64,000 bases of DNA from Citrobacter werkmanii NBRC 105721 (GTDB taxonomy: Bacteria; Pseudomonadota; Gammaproteobacteria; Enterobacterales; Enterobacteriaceae), in contig BBMW01000002.1 in the NCBI GenBank assembly GCA_000759755.1, positions 326,041 through 390,040 of the forward strand. The letters are read 5' to 3'. Of the stretch, positions 18,660 through 28,976 are shown in pieces; position 1 is the stretch's first letter, and the number at the start of each line of letters is the position of its first letter. The translations under genes and the position numbers were made by a program. The notes below the pieces were generated by a model. It ran no database searches. It saw only the letters and a list, made by a program, of their open reading frames with translations, and was not told where the DNA came from.

Positions 18660-20945
18660 TCAGATCTTACATGCGCCGCTTTCGCAGCCATCGTCCTGAA
18701 TGGACGGTACCAGATCGTCCTGAGTATCTTCCGCACCATCGCGGGTGTTCTGATAATACAGCGTTTTGACGCCAAATTTGTAGGCGGTGAGCAGGTCTTT
18801 CAGCAACTGCTGCATCGGCACTTTTCCTGATGGGAAACGCGTCGGATCATAGTTGGTGTTGGCAGAAATCGACTGATCGATAAACTTCTGCATGATACCT
18901 ACCAGTTGCAGATAGCCGTCGTTGTTCGGCATTTCCCACAGCAGTTCGTAGGCGTCGTGCAGGTGTTCGTAGTCCGGCACGACCTGACGCAGAATCCCAT
19001 CTTTAGACGCTTTGATGCTCACGTAGCCGCGCGGTGGTTCAATACCGTTAGTCGCGTTAGAGATCTGCGAAGAGGTTTCCGACGGCATCAGCGCAGACAG
19101 CGTGGAGTTACGCAGGCCGTGAATTTTGATGGACTCGCGCAACGCTTCCCAGTCCAGGTGCAGTGGCTCGTCAGAGATAGCATCAAGGTCTTTCTTATAG
19201 GTATCGATCGGCAAGATACCCTGGGAGTAAGTTGTTTCGTTAAACCACGGGCACGCGCCTTGCTCTTTTGCCAGCTCGTTAGAAGCTTTCAGCAGGTAAT
19301 ACTGAATGGCTTCGAAGGTTTTGTGGGTCAGGTTATTGGCGCTACCGTCAGAATAACGCTTACCGTTTTTCGCCAGCCAGTAGGCGTAGTTGATGACGCC
19401 AATACCCAGCGTACGACGGCCCATCGCGCCGCGTTTGGCGGCCGGGATTGGATAATCCTGATAATCCAGCAACGCATCCAGCGCGCGCACCGCCAGTACG
19501 GCCAGTTCTTCCAGCTCGTCCAGGCTCTTAATCGCGCCGAGGTTGAAAGCGGACAGCGTACACAGCGCGATTTCGCCGTTTTCGTCGTTAACGTCGGTCA
19601 GCGGTTTGGTCGGCAGGGCGATTTCCAGACACAGGTTGGACTGGCGCACCGGAGCGACTACCGGATCGAACGGGCTGTGGGTGTTGCAGTGGTCCACGTT
19701 CTGGATATAGATACGGCCTGTAGAGGCACGTTCCTGCATCATCAGGGAGAACAGTTCGACCGCTTTCACGCGCTGTTTACGGATGCTGTCGTCGTTTTCA
19801 TATTGGGTGTACAGACGTTCGAACTCGTCCTGATCGGCGAAGAACGCGTCGTACAGCCCCGGCACGTCGGACGGGCTGAACAGGGTAATGTCGCCGCCTT
19901 TCAGCAGACGGGTGTACATCAGCTTGTTGATTTGTACGCCGTAGTCCATATGACGCACGCGGTTGCCTTCAACGCCACGGTTGTTTTTCAACACCAGCAG
20001 GCTTTCGACTTCCAGATGCCACATTGGGTAGAACAGGGTGGCCGCACCGCCGCGCACGCCGCCTTGCGAGCAGGATTTCACCGCGGTCTGGAAGTGCTTG
20101 TAAAACGGAATACATCCAGTGTGGAACGCTTCACCGCCGCGAATCGGGCTGCCCAGCGCACGGATGCGGCCGGCGTTGATACCGATACCGGCGCGCTGAG
20201 AAACGTATTTCACGATAGCGCTGGAGGTGGCGTTGATGGAATCCAGGCTGTCGCCGCACTCGATCAGTACGCAGGAGCTGAACTGGCGGGTTGGGGTACG
20301 CACGCCGGACATAATTGGCGTCGGCAGAGAAATTTTGAACGTTGAAACGGCATCGTAGAAACGTTTTACATATTGCAGACGCGTTTCACGTGGATAGTTA
20401 GAGAACAGGCAGGCCGCTACCAGAATGTAGAGGAACTGCGCGCTTTCATAAATCTCACCGGTGACACGGTTTTGCACCAGATATTTACCTTCTAACTGCT
20501 TCACCGCAGCATAGGAGAAGGTCATATCACGGTCGTGTACGATGAACGAGTCCATCTGCTTGAACTCTTCTTCCGTGTAGTCTTCCAGCAGATGATTGTC
20601 GTATTTGCCCATTTCAACCATTTTCACGACATGGTCGTAAAGTGCAGGCGGTTCAAACTCGCCGTAGGCTTTTTTACGCAGGTGGAAAATGGCCAGGCGG
20701 GCAGCCAGGTACTGATAATCCGGCGCCTCGCGGGAGATCAGGTCGGCGGCTGCTTTGATGATCGTCTCATGGATATCGGACGTTTTGATACCGTCATAAA
20801 ACTGAATATGAGAGCGCAGCTCGACCTGAGAAATCGATACGTTATTCAGTCCTTCTGCCGCCCAATCCAGAACTCGGTGGATTTTGTCGAGATTGATGCG
20901 CTCTGTACTACCATCACGCTTTGTCACCAGCAGACTCTGATTCAT
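18660..20945 (-). CDS. nrdA: NrdA, ribonucleoside-diphosphate reductase class Ia, alpha subunit
   Basis: 761 residues, identical in length to E. coli. An N-terminal ATP-cone (MNQSLLVTKRDGSTERINLD onward) senses ATP/dATP. The catalytic core has redox cysteines in FSSCVLIE and ALCTLSAFNLG, and the thiyl-radical cysteine in SNLCLEI. The C-terminal pair in DGCESGACKI re-reduces the site. It reduces ribonucleoside diphosphates to deoxy forms with NrdB. It is first in nrdA-nrdB-yfaE and is preceded by DnaA and NrdR boxes. Confidence 0.98.
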   Translation of the reverse strand: MNQSLLVTKRDGSTERINLDKIHRVLDWAAEGLNNVSISQVELRSHIQFYDGIKTSDIHETIIKAAADLISREAPDYQYLAARLAIFHLRKKAYGEFEPPALYDHVVKMVEMGKYDNHLLEDYTEEEFKQMDSFIVHDRDMTFSYAAVKQLEGKYLVQNRVTGEIYESAQFLYILVAACLFSNYPRETRLQYVKRFYDAVSTFKISLPTPIMSGVRTPTRQFSSCVLIECGDSLDSINATSSAIVKYVSQRAGIGINAGRIRALGSPIRGGEAFHTGCIPFYKHFQTAVKSCSQGGVRGGAATLFYPMWHLEVESLLVLKNNRGVEGNRVRHMDYGVQINKLMYTRLLKGGDITLFSPSDVPGLYDAFFADQDEFERLYTQYENDDSIRKQRVKAVELFSLMMQERASTGRIYIQNVDHCNTHSPFDPVVAPVRQSNLCLEIALPTKPLTDVNDENGEIALCTLSAFNLGAIKSLDELEELAVLAVRALDALLDYQDYPIPAAKRGAMGRRTLGIGVINYAYWLAKNGKRYSDGSANNLTHKTFEAIQYYLLKASNELAKEQGACPWFNETTYSQGILPIDTYKKDLDAISDEPLHLDWEALRESIKIHGLRNSTLSALMPSETSSQISNATNGIEPPRGYVSIKASKDGILRQVVPDYEHLHDAYELLWEMPNNDGYLQLVGIMQKFIDQSISANTNYDPTRFPSGKVPMQQLLKDLLTAYKFGVKTLYYQNTRDGAEDTQDDLVPSIQDDGCESGACKI

Positions 20946-20987
20946 GTGGTTTTTTACCTGTCCGTGAAAGAAAAAATATCCCCCATA

Positions 20988-21026
20988 TTATCCACAGAGC
21001 CATGTTGTGACTAAGTCTGTGGATAA
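20988..21026. promoter_or_regulatory. Two inverted DnaA boxes upstream of nrdA
   Basis: TTATCCACA at 20988-20996 and its exact reverse complement TGTGGATAA at 21018-21026 are both perfect DnaA boxes, 43-81 bases before the nrdA start. In E. coli DnaA binds the nrd promoter and couples dNTP supply to replication initiation; the same logic is expected here. Confidence 0.85.
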
Positions 21027-21074
21027 ATACTATATGTAGGGGTTGTTTGATAAAATAGACGCTATATGGTGAGT
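21027..21074. promoter_or_regulatory. Pair of NrdR boxes in the nrdA promoter
   Basis: ATACTATATGTAGGGG (21027-21042) and ACGCTATATGGTGAGT (21059-21074) each match the NrdR consensus at 13 of 16 positions. Their starts are 32 bases apart, the three-turn spacing typical of NrdR pairs. The first box directly abuts a DnaA box. NrdR represses reductase genes when dATP is high. The rest of the 420-base nrdA-ubiG gap (21075-21270) shows no gene or RNA I recognise. Confidence 0.75.
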
Positions 21075-21273
21075 ATTCTAGTAGGGATTCTTTTCAGCAC
21101 AAGAGTTGATTTTGACGTTAAATTGAGGTTGCAAAAGGGTAAGAATCGCTAAGTGCGCGTCTTATAAGGCCTGGCGGGGATGTCAATAATTGAGAAAAAA
21201 AATAGAAAATTTGATCGAGTGCTGATTTCTTCATCTAAGGCGAAGAAAGTTCTTATGATCTGGCACAGGATTT

Positions 21274-21356
21274 GTAGGCCCGATAAGCGAAGCGCCATCA
21301 GGCCCTGTTCCTGTCAGCATGCCGGATGGCGGCGTTGGACGCCTTATCCGGCTTAC
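21274..21356. repeat. REP/BIME pair downstream of ubiG
   Basis: GTAGGCCCGATAAGCG...CATCAGGC (21274-21303) and GCCGGATGGCGGCG...TTATCCGGCTTAC (21321-21356) are two REP units in opposite orientation, directly after the ubiG stop. Confidence 0.85.
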
Positions 21357-21365
21357 AGGAAGCGG

Positions 21366-22094
21366 TTAATCAACACTGGCGGTGGTATGGACCATATAGT
21401 TCACATCAACGCCCGGACCGAGTTTAAAGCTGTTGGTGATCGGGTTGTAATGCAAGCCGGTCATATGACGCTCTTTCAGCACGGTCTGATCTACCCACTG
21501 TAATAACTCTGCAGGCTTAATAAATTTTTTCACATCATGCGTGCCTTTCGGCACCATGCGCAAAATATATTCCGCTCCGACCACGGCCATCAGCCAGGAT
21601 TTGCCGTTGCGGTTAAGCGTGGAGAAAAACACTTCGCCGCCCGGTTTAACCAGCCTGGCGCAGGCGCTGACCACCGACTGCGGGTCCGGCACGTGCTCCA
21701 GCATTTCCATGCAGGTCACCACGTCATACTGGTGCGCATGTTTTTCCGCGTGCTCTTCGACGGTTTCCTGGACGTACTCGACCTGGATACCGCTCTCCAG
21801 CGCATGCAGTTTTGCTACCTGTAACGGTTCAAAGCCCATATCCAGGCCCGTGACGGTTGCGCCTTCGCGCGCCATACTTTCTGCCAGAATGCCGCCGCCG
21901 CAGCCTACGTCGAGTACCTTTTTACCAAACAGGCCGCCTGAGCGCTCCGTGATGTAGCCCAGACGCAGCGGGTTAATGCGGTGCAGTGGCTTAAATTCAC
22001 CCTCAAGGTCCCACCAGCGTGACGCGACTGCTTCAAACTTGGCAATTTCTTCATGGTCAACGTTGTGGCTTACCGGGGGTTTTTCGGCATTCAT
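21366..22094 (-). CDS. ubiG: UbiG, ubiquinone biosynthesis O-methyltransferase
   Basis: 242-residue class I SAM-dependent methyltransferase with motif [17 protein letters not shown] at about residues 59-74 and EMLEHVPDP further on. It catalyses both O-methylation steps of ubiquinone synthesis (and 3-demethylubiquinol methylation) at the inner membrane. It is divergent from gyrA with 158 bases between, and its 3' end carries a REP pair. Confidence 0.97.
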   Translation of the reverse strand: MNAEKPPVSHNVDHEEIAKFEAVASRWWDLEGEFKPLHRINPLRLGYITERSGGLFGKKVLDVGCGGGILAESMAREGATVTGLDMGFEPLQVAKLHALESGIQVEYVQETVEEHAEKHAHQYDVVTCMEMLEHVPDPQSVVSACARLVKPGGEVFFSTLNRNGKSWLMAVVGAEYILRMVPKGTHDVKKFIKPAELLQWVDQTVLKERHMTGLHYNPITNSFKLGPGVDVNYMVHTTASVD

Positions 22095-22177
22095 TGGGGC
22101 TTCTACTCCTAAATTTGCGATGCAAATGAGTATATCAGCCTGACGGGATGAATAAAGCCTCTGTCAGGGGGAATCCA

Positions 22178-22208
22178 TTTACCTGAATCTGTGCGAATGT
22201 GTTATAAT
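22178..22208 (+). promoter_or_regulatory. gyrA promoter
   Basis: A perfect -10 (TATAAT, 22203-22208) is paired with a weak -35 (TTTACC, 22178-22183) at 19-base spacing, 44 bases before the gyrA start. The less-than-optimal spacer suits a supercoiling-sensitive gyrase promoter (an inference from known gyr control). Confidence 0.6.
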
Positions 22209-22252
22209 TTGCGACCTTTGAATCCGGGATACAGTAGAGGGATAGCGGTTAG

Positions 22253-24889
22253 ATGAGCGACCTTGCGAGAGAAATTACACCGGTCAACATTGAGGAAGAG
22301 CTGAAGAGCTCATATCTGGATTATGCGATGTCGGTCATTGTTGGCCGTGCGCTGCCAGACGTCCGAGATGGCCTGAAACCGGTTCACCGTCGCGTACTTT
22401 ACGCCATGAACGTATTGGGCAACGACTGGAATAAAGCCTATAAAAAATCTGCCCGTGTCGTTGGTGACGTAATCGGTAAATACCACCCTCATGGTGATAC
22501 CGCCGTTTACGACACCATTGTTCGTATGGCGCAGCCATTCTCCTTGCGTTACATGCTGGTAGATGGTCAGGGTAACTTTGGTTCTGTCGATGGCGACTCC
22601 GCAGCGGCGATGCGTTATACGGAAATCCGTATGTCGAAAATCGCCCATGAGCTGATGGCTGACCTGGAAAAAGAAACGGTTGATTTCGTCGATAACTACG
22701 ACGGCACCGAACAAATTCCTGACGTCATGCCGACCAAAATTCCTAACCTGCTGGTGAACGGTTCGTCCGGTATCGCGGTAGGTATGGCAACCAACATTCC
22801 GCCGCACAACCTGACGGAAGTGATCAACGGCTGTCTGGCATACATTGACGATGAAGACATCAGCATTGAAGGGCTGATGGAACATATTCCGGGTCCGGAC
22901 TTCCCGACCGCCGCGATCATTAACGGTCGTCGTGGTATCGAAGAAGCCTACCGTACTGGTCGTGGCAAAGTGTACATTCGCGCCCGCGCGGAAGTCGAAG
23001 CTGACGCCAAAACCGGCCGTGAAACCATCATCGTCCATGAAATTCCGTATCAGGTGAACAAAGCGCGCCTGATCGAGAAAATCGCCGAGCTGGTAAAAGA
23101 CAAACGTGTTGAAGGCATCAGCGCGCTGCGTGACGAGTCTGATAAAGACGGTATGCGCATCGTGATTGAAGTGAAACGCGATGCGGTCGGGGAAGTGGTT
23201 CTGAACAACCTTTACTCCCAGACCCAACTGCAGGTTTCTTTCGGTATCAACATGGTTGCGCTGCACCATGGTCAGCCGAAGATCATGAACCTGAAAGATA
23301 TTATTGCCGCGTTTGTACGTCACCGTCGTGAAGTCGTAACGCGCCGTACTATCTTTGAACTGCGTAAAGCCCGCGACCGCGCGCATATCCTTGAAGCGCT
23401 GGCGATTGCGCTGGCGAACATTGACCCCATCATCGACCTGATCCGCCGCGCGCCGACCCCGGCAGAAGCGAAAGCTGCGTTGGTGGCGCGTTCGTGGGAG
23501 CTGGGCAACGTGTCCGCCATGCTGGAACGTGCCGGTGATGACGCCGCGCGTCCTGAATGGCTGGAGCCGGAATTTGGTGTGCGTGACGGTCAGTACTACC
23601 TGACTGAACAGCAGGCCCAGGCGATTCTGGATCTGCGTTTGCAGAAACTGACTGGCCTTGAGCATGAAAAACTGCTCGACGAATACAAAGAGTTGCTGGA
23701 GCAGATCGCTGAACTGCTGCACATTCTGGGCAGCGCAGATCGTCTGATGGAAGTTATCCGTGAAGAGATGGAGCTGATTCGCGAGCAGTTCGGCGACGAA
23801 CGTCGTACCGAAATCACCGCGAACAGTGCTGACATCAACATCGAAGATCTGATTAGCCAGGAAGATGTTGTCGTAACCTTGTCTCATCAGGGCTACGTGA
23901 AATATCAGCCGTTAACCGATTACGAAGCACAGCGTCGTGGCGGTAAAGGCAAATCAGCAGCACGTATTAAAGAAGAAGACTTTATTGACCGCCTGCTGGT
24001 GGCTAACACCCATGACACGATCCTCTGCTTCTCCAGCCGTGGTCGTTTGTACTGGATGAAGGTTTATCAGTTGCCGGAAGCCAGCCGTGGCGCGCGTGGA
24101 CGTCCAATCGTCAACCTGCTGCCGTTGGAAGCGAACGAACGTATCACCGCTATTCTGCCGGTACGCGAGTACGAAGAAGGTGTGAACGTCTTCATGGCGA
24201 CCGCCAGCGGTACGGTGAAGAAAACCGCGCTGACTGAGTTCAGCCGTCCGCGTTCCGCCGGTATCATTGCGGTTAACCTGAACGAAGGCGACGAACTGAT
24301 TGGCGTTGACCTGACGTCCGGTAGTGACGAAGTTATGCTGTTCTCTGCCGCGGGTAAAGTGGTGCGCTTTAAAGAAGATGCCGTTCGTGCGATGGGGCGT
24401 ACCGCGACCGGCGTACGCGGTATCAAACTGGCAGGCGAAGACAAAGTCGTTTCTCTGATTATTCCGCGCGGCGAAGGCGCTATCCTGACCGTGACGCAAA
24501 ACGGCTACGGTAAGCGTACCGCGGCAGAAGAGTATCCGACCAAGTCTCGTGCGACTCAGGGCGTTATCTCCATCAAAGTGACCGAGCGCAACGGCTCTGT
24601 TGTTGGCGCGGTGCAGGTTGAAGATACCGACCAGATCATGATGATCACCGATGCAGGTACGCTGGTGCGTACTCGCGTGTCGGAAATCAGCGTAGTAGGG
24701 CGTAATACCCAGGGCGTGATCCTCATCCGTACTGCGGAAGATGAAAACGTCGTGGGTCTGCAACGCGTTGCTGAGCCGGTTGATGATGAAGAACTCGACT
24801 CCATCGACGGAAGTGCCGCTGAGGGCGACGATGATATCGCGCCTGAAGCAGAAACTGATGATGATGCAGCGGATGACGCTGACGAGTAA
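22253..24889 (+). CDS. gyrA: GyrA, DNA gyrase subunit A
   Basis: 878 residues (E. coli 875). The breakage-reunion domain has catalytic Y122 in [10 protein letters not shown]. The quinolone-resistance region reads [17 protein letters not shown]: position 83 is Thr (Ser in E. coli) and position 87 is Asp. Thr83 is the natural residue in the Citrobacter freundii group, so this looks like a wild-type allele, not a resistance mutation. The C-terminal domain has the GyrA-box QRRGGKG and ends in an acidic tail. With GyrB it introduces negative supercoils. A strong terminator follows. Confidence 0.98.
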   Translation: MSDLAREITPVNIEEELKSSYLDYAMSVIVGRALPDVRDGLKPVHRRVLYAMNVLGNDWNKAYKKSARVVGDVIGKYHPHGDTAVYDTIVRMAQPFSLRYMLVDGQGNFGSVDGDSAAAMRYTEIRMSKIAHELMADLEKETVDFVDNYDGTEQIPDVMPTKIPNLLVNGSSGIAVGMATNIPPHNLTEVINGCLAYIDDEDISIEGLMEHIPGPDFPTAAIINGRRGIEEAYRTGRGKVYIRARAEVEADAKTGRETIIVHEIPYQVNKARLIEKIAELVKDKRVEGISALRDESDKDGMRIVIEVKRDAVGEVVLNNLYSQTQLQVSFGINMVALHHGQPKIMNLKDIIAAFVRHRREVVTRRTIFELRKARDRAHILEALAIALANIDPIIDLIRRAPTPAEAKAALVARSWELGNVSAMLERAGDDAARPEWLEPEFGVRDGQYYLTEQQAQAILDLRLQKLTGLEHEKLLDEYKELLEQIAELLHILGSADRLMEVIREEMELIREQFGDERRTEITANSADINIEDLISQEDVVVTLSHQGYVKYQPLTDYEAQRRGGKGKSAARIKEEDFIDRLLVANTHDTILCFSSRGRLYWMKVYQLPEASRGARGRPIVNLLPLEANERITAILPVREYEEGVNVFMATASGTVKKTALTEFSRPRSAGIIAVNLNEGDELIGVDLTSGSDEVMLFSAAGKVVRFKEDAVRAMGRTATGVRGIKLAGEDKVVSLIIPRGEGAILTVTQNGYGKRTAAEEYPTKSRATQGVISIKVTERNGSVVGAVQVEDTDQIMMITDAGTLVRTRVSEISVVGRNTQGVILIRTAEDENVVGLQRVAEPVDDEELDSIDGSAAEGDDDIAPEAETDDDAADDADE

Positions 24890-24902
24890 TTGAGATGTTA
24901 TG

Positions 24903-24933
24903 AAAAGGGCCGGAGAAATCCGGCCCTTTTTTT
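24903..24933. terminator. Rho-independent terminator between gyrA and atoB
   Basis: AAAAGGGCCGGA and TCCGGCCCTTTT form a 12-bp stem with a GAAA loop followed by Ts. It serves gyrA and probably, in reverse, the convergent atoB. Confidence 0.9.
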
Positions 24934-26116
24934 AATTCATGCGTTCCACAATCATTGCGATTCCCTGACCGCCGCCGATGCACAGCGTGGCAAGCCCAAG
25001 CGTTTGATCGCGTGCCTGTAGCGCATGCAGCAGCGTAACCAGAATTCGTGCGCCGCTGGCGCCAATAGGATGTCCCAGCGCAATAGCCCCGCCGTTGACG
25101 TTAACCTTTTGCGGATCGAACCCCAGCGTTTTGCCGACGGCAAGAAACTGCGCGGCAAATGCCTCGTTGGCTTCGATAAGATCGATATCGGACAGCTGCA
25201 GCCCGCTCAGCTGTAGCGCTTTTTGCGTGGCCGGAACCGGCCCCATCCCCATCATCGCCGGTGCCACGCCACCGCTGGCCCAGGCTTTGATCCGTGCCAG
25301 TGGTTTTAGCCCTGCCGCCAGCGCCGCAGACTCTTCCATTACCACTAATGCCGCCGCACCGTCGTTGATCCCCGAAGCATTGCCTGCGGTGACGGTTCCT
25401 GTTTTATCGAAGGCTGGGCGCAAGGCGGCGAGCCCTTCCGCCGTCGAGTCAGCTTTGGGGAACTCGTCGCGCTCAAAGATGATGGTTTTTTTACGAGACG
25501 ACACGCTGACGGGCACGATTTCAGCCTCGAATGCGCCGGACGCGATTGCAGCCACGGCTTTACGCTGTGACTGCAGTGCCAGTTCATCCTGCATTTCGCG
25601 GCTGATGCCGTACTCTTTGGCGACATTTTCTGCGGTGATCCCCATGTGGTACCCATGCTCGGCGCAGATCAGGCCGTCGCGCAGAATAACGTCTGACAAT
25701 TGCCCATCACCAAGACGATATCCCCAGCGGGCCTTTGCGTCTAACAGGTAGGGGGCCTGGCTCATGTTTTCCATCCCTCCCGCCACGATCGCCTGAGCTT
25801 GTCCTGCCTTAATTGCGAGGGCGGCAAGCGCTACGCTTTTCAGGCCCGAGCCGCACACTTTGTTGACGGTAAAGCCGCAAACGGTGTCGGACAGGCCGCT
25901 TTTTAACAATGCCTGACGCGCCGGATTTTGTCCGAGTCCTGACTGCAACACGTTGCCCATAATCACCTCGTCCACGCGTTGAGGGTCAAGGTGAGCACGC
26001 TCAAGGGCGGCTCTAATGACGGTGGCTCCAAGCTCGACGGCACCCGTTGTTGCCAGTGCGCCGTTAAAACTGCCGATTGCGGTACGTGCCGCGCTGACGA
26101 TGACACAGTTTTTCAT
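24932..26116 (-). CDS. atoB: AtoB, acetyl-CoA acetyltransferase (thiolase)
   Basis: 394-residue thiolase with nucleophile C88 in [11 protein letters not shown], the conserved histidine in [18 protein letters not shown] and the second cysteine in [11 protein letters not shown]. It cleaves acetoacetyl-CoA to two acetyl-CoA, the last step of acetoacetate catabolism. Last gene of atoDAEB, 30 bases after atoE. Confidence 0.96.
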   Translation of the reverse strand: MKNCVIVSAARTAIGSFNGALATTGAVELGATVIRAALERAHLDPQRVDEVIMGNVLQSGLGQNPARQALLKSGLSDTVCGFTVNKVCGSGLKSVALAALAIKAGQAQAIVAGGMENMSQAPYLLDAKARWGYRLGDGQLSDVILRDGLICAEHGYHMGITAENVAKEYGISREMQDELALQSQRKAVAAIASGAFEAEIVPVSVSSRKKTIIFERDEFPKADSTAEGLAALRPAFDKTGTVTAGNASGINDGAAALVVMEESAALAAGLKPLARIKAWASGGVAPAMMGMGPVPATQKALQLSGLQLSDIDLIEANEAFAAQFLAVGKTLGFDPQKVNVNGGAIALGHPIGASGARILVTLLHALQARDQTLGLATLCIGGGQGIAMIVERMN

Positions 26117-26146
26117 TTTTCAGTTCCTTTTAAGAAGTTGTTGCCG

Positions 26147-27469
26147 TCAGAACAGGGTCAATCCAATAACAAAAATGACGCCGGAGAAGAGCAGGGCGGT
26201 GATGCAGTACCCCATAATGTCGCGCACGCCCAGCCCGGCGATGGCCAGAGCCGGTAGCGCCCAGAATGGTTGTGCCATGTTCATCCACTGCTCCCCGTAG
26301 GCGATGGCCATCACTGATTTGCCAAGATCGGCACCCAGCGCCTGCGCCGCAGGCATGACGAACGGTCCCTGAATAACCCAATGGCCGCCGCCGGACGGCA
26401 CGGCAAAGTTAATCAGCGCTGAACTGAAGAAGGTCATCAGCGGGAAGGTATCTTTGTTGGCGACGTTAATGAAAAACTCGGTAATAAGCCCGCCGAGACC
26501 GGAGTGCTCCATCATCAACTGAATACCGGCGTAGAAGGGGAATTGCACCAGAATCCCGGCGGTGCTACGTGCGGCAGCGCTGACGGCACGCATATAGGCC
26601 ATCGGTGTTTTATGCAGCAGCAGACCGGCAATCATAAACATCAGGTTGACGGTATTGATGGTGATGTTGAAACCTTTCTCGGCAAAGTAGATGCCCAGAT
26701 AGGCAATACCTAATGCACCGATGATCAGTGCCAGAATGCGGCTTTCTTCCAGTTTTTCCGATGGCGGCGCGTCTGGCGGCAGCGTCTTCTGAAAATCAGC
26801 TTCTTCCAGTAATAGTTTCGGATCGATGCTCACCACATCTGCAGGTTTTGGCGTCATCATGCGCGTGATGAACGGCATTACCACAATCAGCGCCACGGTG
26901 ATGAAGATATTGAAGCCGGTGAAGAGAGTGTCCGCGACAGGAATTAACCCCGCTACGTGCTCGACCGGGTTGCCAGGCGTTGCCGCCAGCAAAGGCATTG
27001 AACCGGAAAAACCACCGCCCCAGGTCAGGAAGCCGATGTAGGCGCAGGCAATCAGTAACGGATAATCGGAACCCGGTACCCGACGAGCGACTTCGCGGGC
27101 GAACATCGCCCCGACCACCAGACCGAATCCCCAGTTGATAACGCAGGCAACCGAACCAAAAAAAGTGACCAGCATTACGCCCTGGGCGGGGGTTTTGGCA
27201 GCGGATGCCGCCGTACGCAGCAGGCTTTTCACCGGCCCGGAACTGGCTAACGCATGGCCGGTCACGATGATTAGCGCCATCTGCATACCAAACGCCAGCA
27301 GGTTCCAGAAACCGTCACCCCAGAATTTCACCATGCTGATGGGCGTCTGTGGCGTTAACCATAGCGCGATGCCGAAGGTCAGCAATGTTAGCAACATGGC
27401 GAAAATCAGCGGGTCGGGCAGCCAGCGGCTGACCACCCGTGTCATAAAGCGAGCGATGCGGCCAATCAT
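26147..27469 (-). CDS. atoE: AtoE, short-chain fatty acid transporter
   Basis: 440-residue integral membrane protein of the AtoE family with about eleven to twelve hydrophobic segments and the conserved PSGGGHWVIQGPFVMPAAQ. It is proposed to import acetoacetate and short-chain fatty acids across the inner membrane. Its start overlaps the atoA stop by four bases. Confidence 0.94.
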   Translation of the reverse strand: MIGRIARFMTRVVSRWLPDPLIFAMLLTLLTFGIALWLTPQTPISMVKFWGDGFWNLLAFGMQMALIIVTGHALASSGPVKSLLRTAASAAKTPAQGVMLVTFFGSVACVINWGFGLVVGAMFAREVARRVPGSDYPLLIACAYIGFLTWGGGFSGSMPLLAATPGNPVEHVAGLIPVADTLFTGFNIFITVALIVVMPFITRMMTPKPADVVSIDPKLLLEEADFQKTLPPDAPPSEKLEESRILALIIGALGIAYLGIYFAEKGFNITINTVNLMFMIAGLLLHKTPMAYMRAVSAAARSTAGILVQFPFYAGIQLMMEHSGLGGLITEFFINVANKDTFPLMTFFSSALINFAVPSGGGHWVIQGPFVMPAAQALGADLGKSVMAIAYGEQWMNMAQPFWALPALAIAGLGVRDIMGYCITALLFSGVIFVIGLTLF

Positions 27470-28116
27470 GCGTCACCTCGCAGAATGAGCAGATCGTCGG
27501 CAATAGCAAACTGCGCTTCGGTTTTTTCACGCAGCGTGGCGATATCACATCCTTCGACAATTTCAGTTAGCCACATTTTGCCGTCAATAAAGCGGAATAC
27601 GGCAAGTTCAGTGACCAGCATGTGCACAGCATGCTGCGCGGTGAGCGGCATGGTGCATTGCCGCAGGATTTTTGCTGAGCCGTCTTTCGCGCAATGCTCC
27701 ATGGCGATAATGACTTTCCGCGCACCGGTCACCAGATCCATTGCGCCACCCATACCTGGCACCATTTTTCCCGGAACCACCCAGTTGGCAAGGTTTGCCT
27801 GCTCATCGACCTGTAACCCACCCAGCACACAGGCATCAACGTGACCGCCGCGAATCAACGCGAACGACATGGCGCTATCAAACATCGCTGCGCCTGGCAA
27901 AATACCGCACGGTTGGCCGCCCGCGTTCACCAGATCAGGATGCGCGGTGGTCACCGGGCCCAGTCCGAGAAAACCGTTCTCAGATTGCAGCGTAATGTGA
28001 ATATCTGCAGGCAAGTAGTTGGCTACCATGGTTGGCAGGCCAATACCTAAGTTGACGATATCGCCATCGCGAAGCTCTTGCGCCACCCGGCGCGCAATAC
28101 GTTGTTTAGCATCCAT
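27466..28116 (-). CDS. atoA: AtoA, acetate CoA-transferase beta subunit
   Basis: 216 residues with the catalytic glutamate motif SENGFLGLGP near residue 46 and the glycine-rich GIGLPTMVANYL. With AtoD it transfers CoA from acetyl-CoA to acetoacetate or short-chain acids. It begins two bases after atoD ends. Confidence 0.96.
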   Translation of the reverse strand: MDAKQRIARRVAQELRDGDIVNLGIGLPTMVANYLPADIHITLQSENGFLGLGPVTTAHPDLVNAGGQPCGILPGAAMFDSAMSFALIRGGHVDACVLGGLQVDEQANLANWVVPGKMVPGMGGAMDLVTGARKVIIAMEHCAKDGSAKILRQCTMPLTAQHAVHMLVTELAVFRFIDGKMWLTEIVEGCDIATLREKTEAQFAIADDLLILRGDA

Positions 28117-28118
28117 GA

Positions 28119-28778
28119 TTAGCTCTCCTGTGGAATGACGATATGGTCGATAACGGCGCCGGGGGTAACAATCTGGTCAGGCTGCAGCTCACCTGTTTCA
28201 ACCATTTCATCCGGTTCAACCAGCGTGATGTCAGCGGCGAGAGCAATCAGAGGGTTAAAGTTTCGGGCGCTGAGCTGGTAGGTGAGGTTGCCAAGCATGT
28301 CAGAGCGATGGGCGCGAATAAGCGCTAAATCGGCGCGCAATGGTCGTTCAAGCAGCCAGGTTTTGCCCTCGAGCGTGATGGTCTGCTTACCATCCTCCAC
28401 GATGGTGCCAACGCCGGTAGGCGTCAGAAAACCACCAAGACCCGCGCCGCCGCAGCGAATTTGCTCGATTAGGGTACCTTGCGGAACCAACTGTACGTCC
28501 ATCTCGCCGGCAATCATGCGACGACCGGTTTCCGGGTTGGTGCCAATGTGCGAGGCAATGACTTTGCTCACCCGCCCATTGACGATCAGTGGCCCGATAC
28601 CGGTATCGACAAATGCAGTATCGTTAGCAATCAGCGTCAGATCTCTGACGCCGGATTCCAGCAGGGCTTCAACCAGACGAGGCGGTGTGCCAACCCCCAT
28701 AAAACCACCGACCATGATGGTCATGCCGTCACGAAAGAAGCCTGCAGCGTCTTGTAAGGTAATCAGTTTTGTTTTCAT
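28119..28778 (-). CDS. atoD: AtoD, acetate CoA-transferase alpha subunit
   Basis: 220 residues from [20 protein letters not shown], with AAGGGA before the ATG; an ATG six codons upstream is rejected because it precedes that site. It has the CoA-binding glycine-rich [17 protein letters not shown]. First gene of the acetoacetate operon, 45 bases downstream of a sigma-54 promoter. Confidence 0.96.
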   Translation of the reverse strand: MKTKLITLQDAAGFFRDGMTIMVGGFMGVGTPPRLVEALLESGVRDLTLIANDTAFVDTGIGPLIVNGRVSKVIASHIGTNPETGRRMIAGEMDVQLVPQGTLIEQIRCGGAGLGGFLTPTGVGTIVEDGKQTITLEGKTWLLERPLRADLALIRAHRSDMLGNLTYQLSARNFNPLIALAADITLVEPDEMVETGELQPDQIVTPGAVIDHIVIPQES

Positions 28779-28823
28779 TATGTTTCCCTTTTGCATACTC
28801 CATTTTGGGTACGCTCAGGGAAG

Positions 28824-28839
28824 TGCAAGCAGAATGCCA
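28824..28839 (-). promoter_or_regulatory. Sigma-54 promoter of atoDAEB
   Basis: Minus strand TGGCATTCTGCTTGCA fits the -24/-12 consensus (TGGCAC-N5-TTGCW) with the correct GG-to-GC spacing. It agrees with activation by AtoC, a sigma-54 enhancer-binding protein encoded next to it. Confidence 0.85.
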
Positions 28840-28924
28840 GGATGCTTTAAAAGATGCATTAATCTTTAGTTGTTTGAATTTATTAATGTATTTCTATGTT
28901 TCTAACGGGGAGGGAAAGCGAGGG

Positions 28925-28965
28925 GCTATGCAGAATTTTGCGCAGTGTGCAAAATTCTGCATAGC
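28925..28965. promoter_or_regulatory. AtoC enhancer palindrome
   Basis: A 41-base palindrome: GCTATGCAGAATTTTGC, a 7-base centre (GCAGTGT), then GCAAAATTCTGCATAGC, with arms that are perfect reverse complements. It lies about 90 bases upstream of the sigma-54 promoter, the place and shape of the AtoC double site known in E. coli, and 11 bases from the end of atoC. Confidence 0.85.
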
Positions 28966-28976
28966 AAATTTGCGTA

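Noticed and set aside
18906-20345. 479-codon open frame antisense to nrdA
   Set aside because: Shadow of the well-supported nrdA coding sequence; composition is typical of reverse-complemented enterobacterial codons.
22310-23887. 525-codon open frame antisense to gyrA
   Set aside because: It lies wholly within gyrA on the opposite strand in a phase where codon bias suppresses stops; it is rich in H, R, F and V with no domain or ribosome site.
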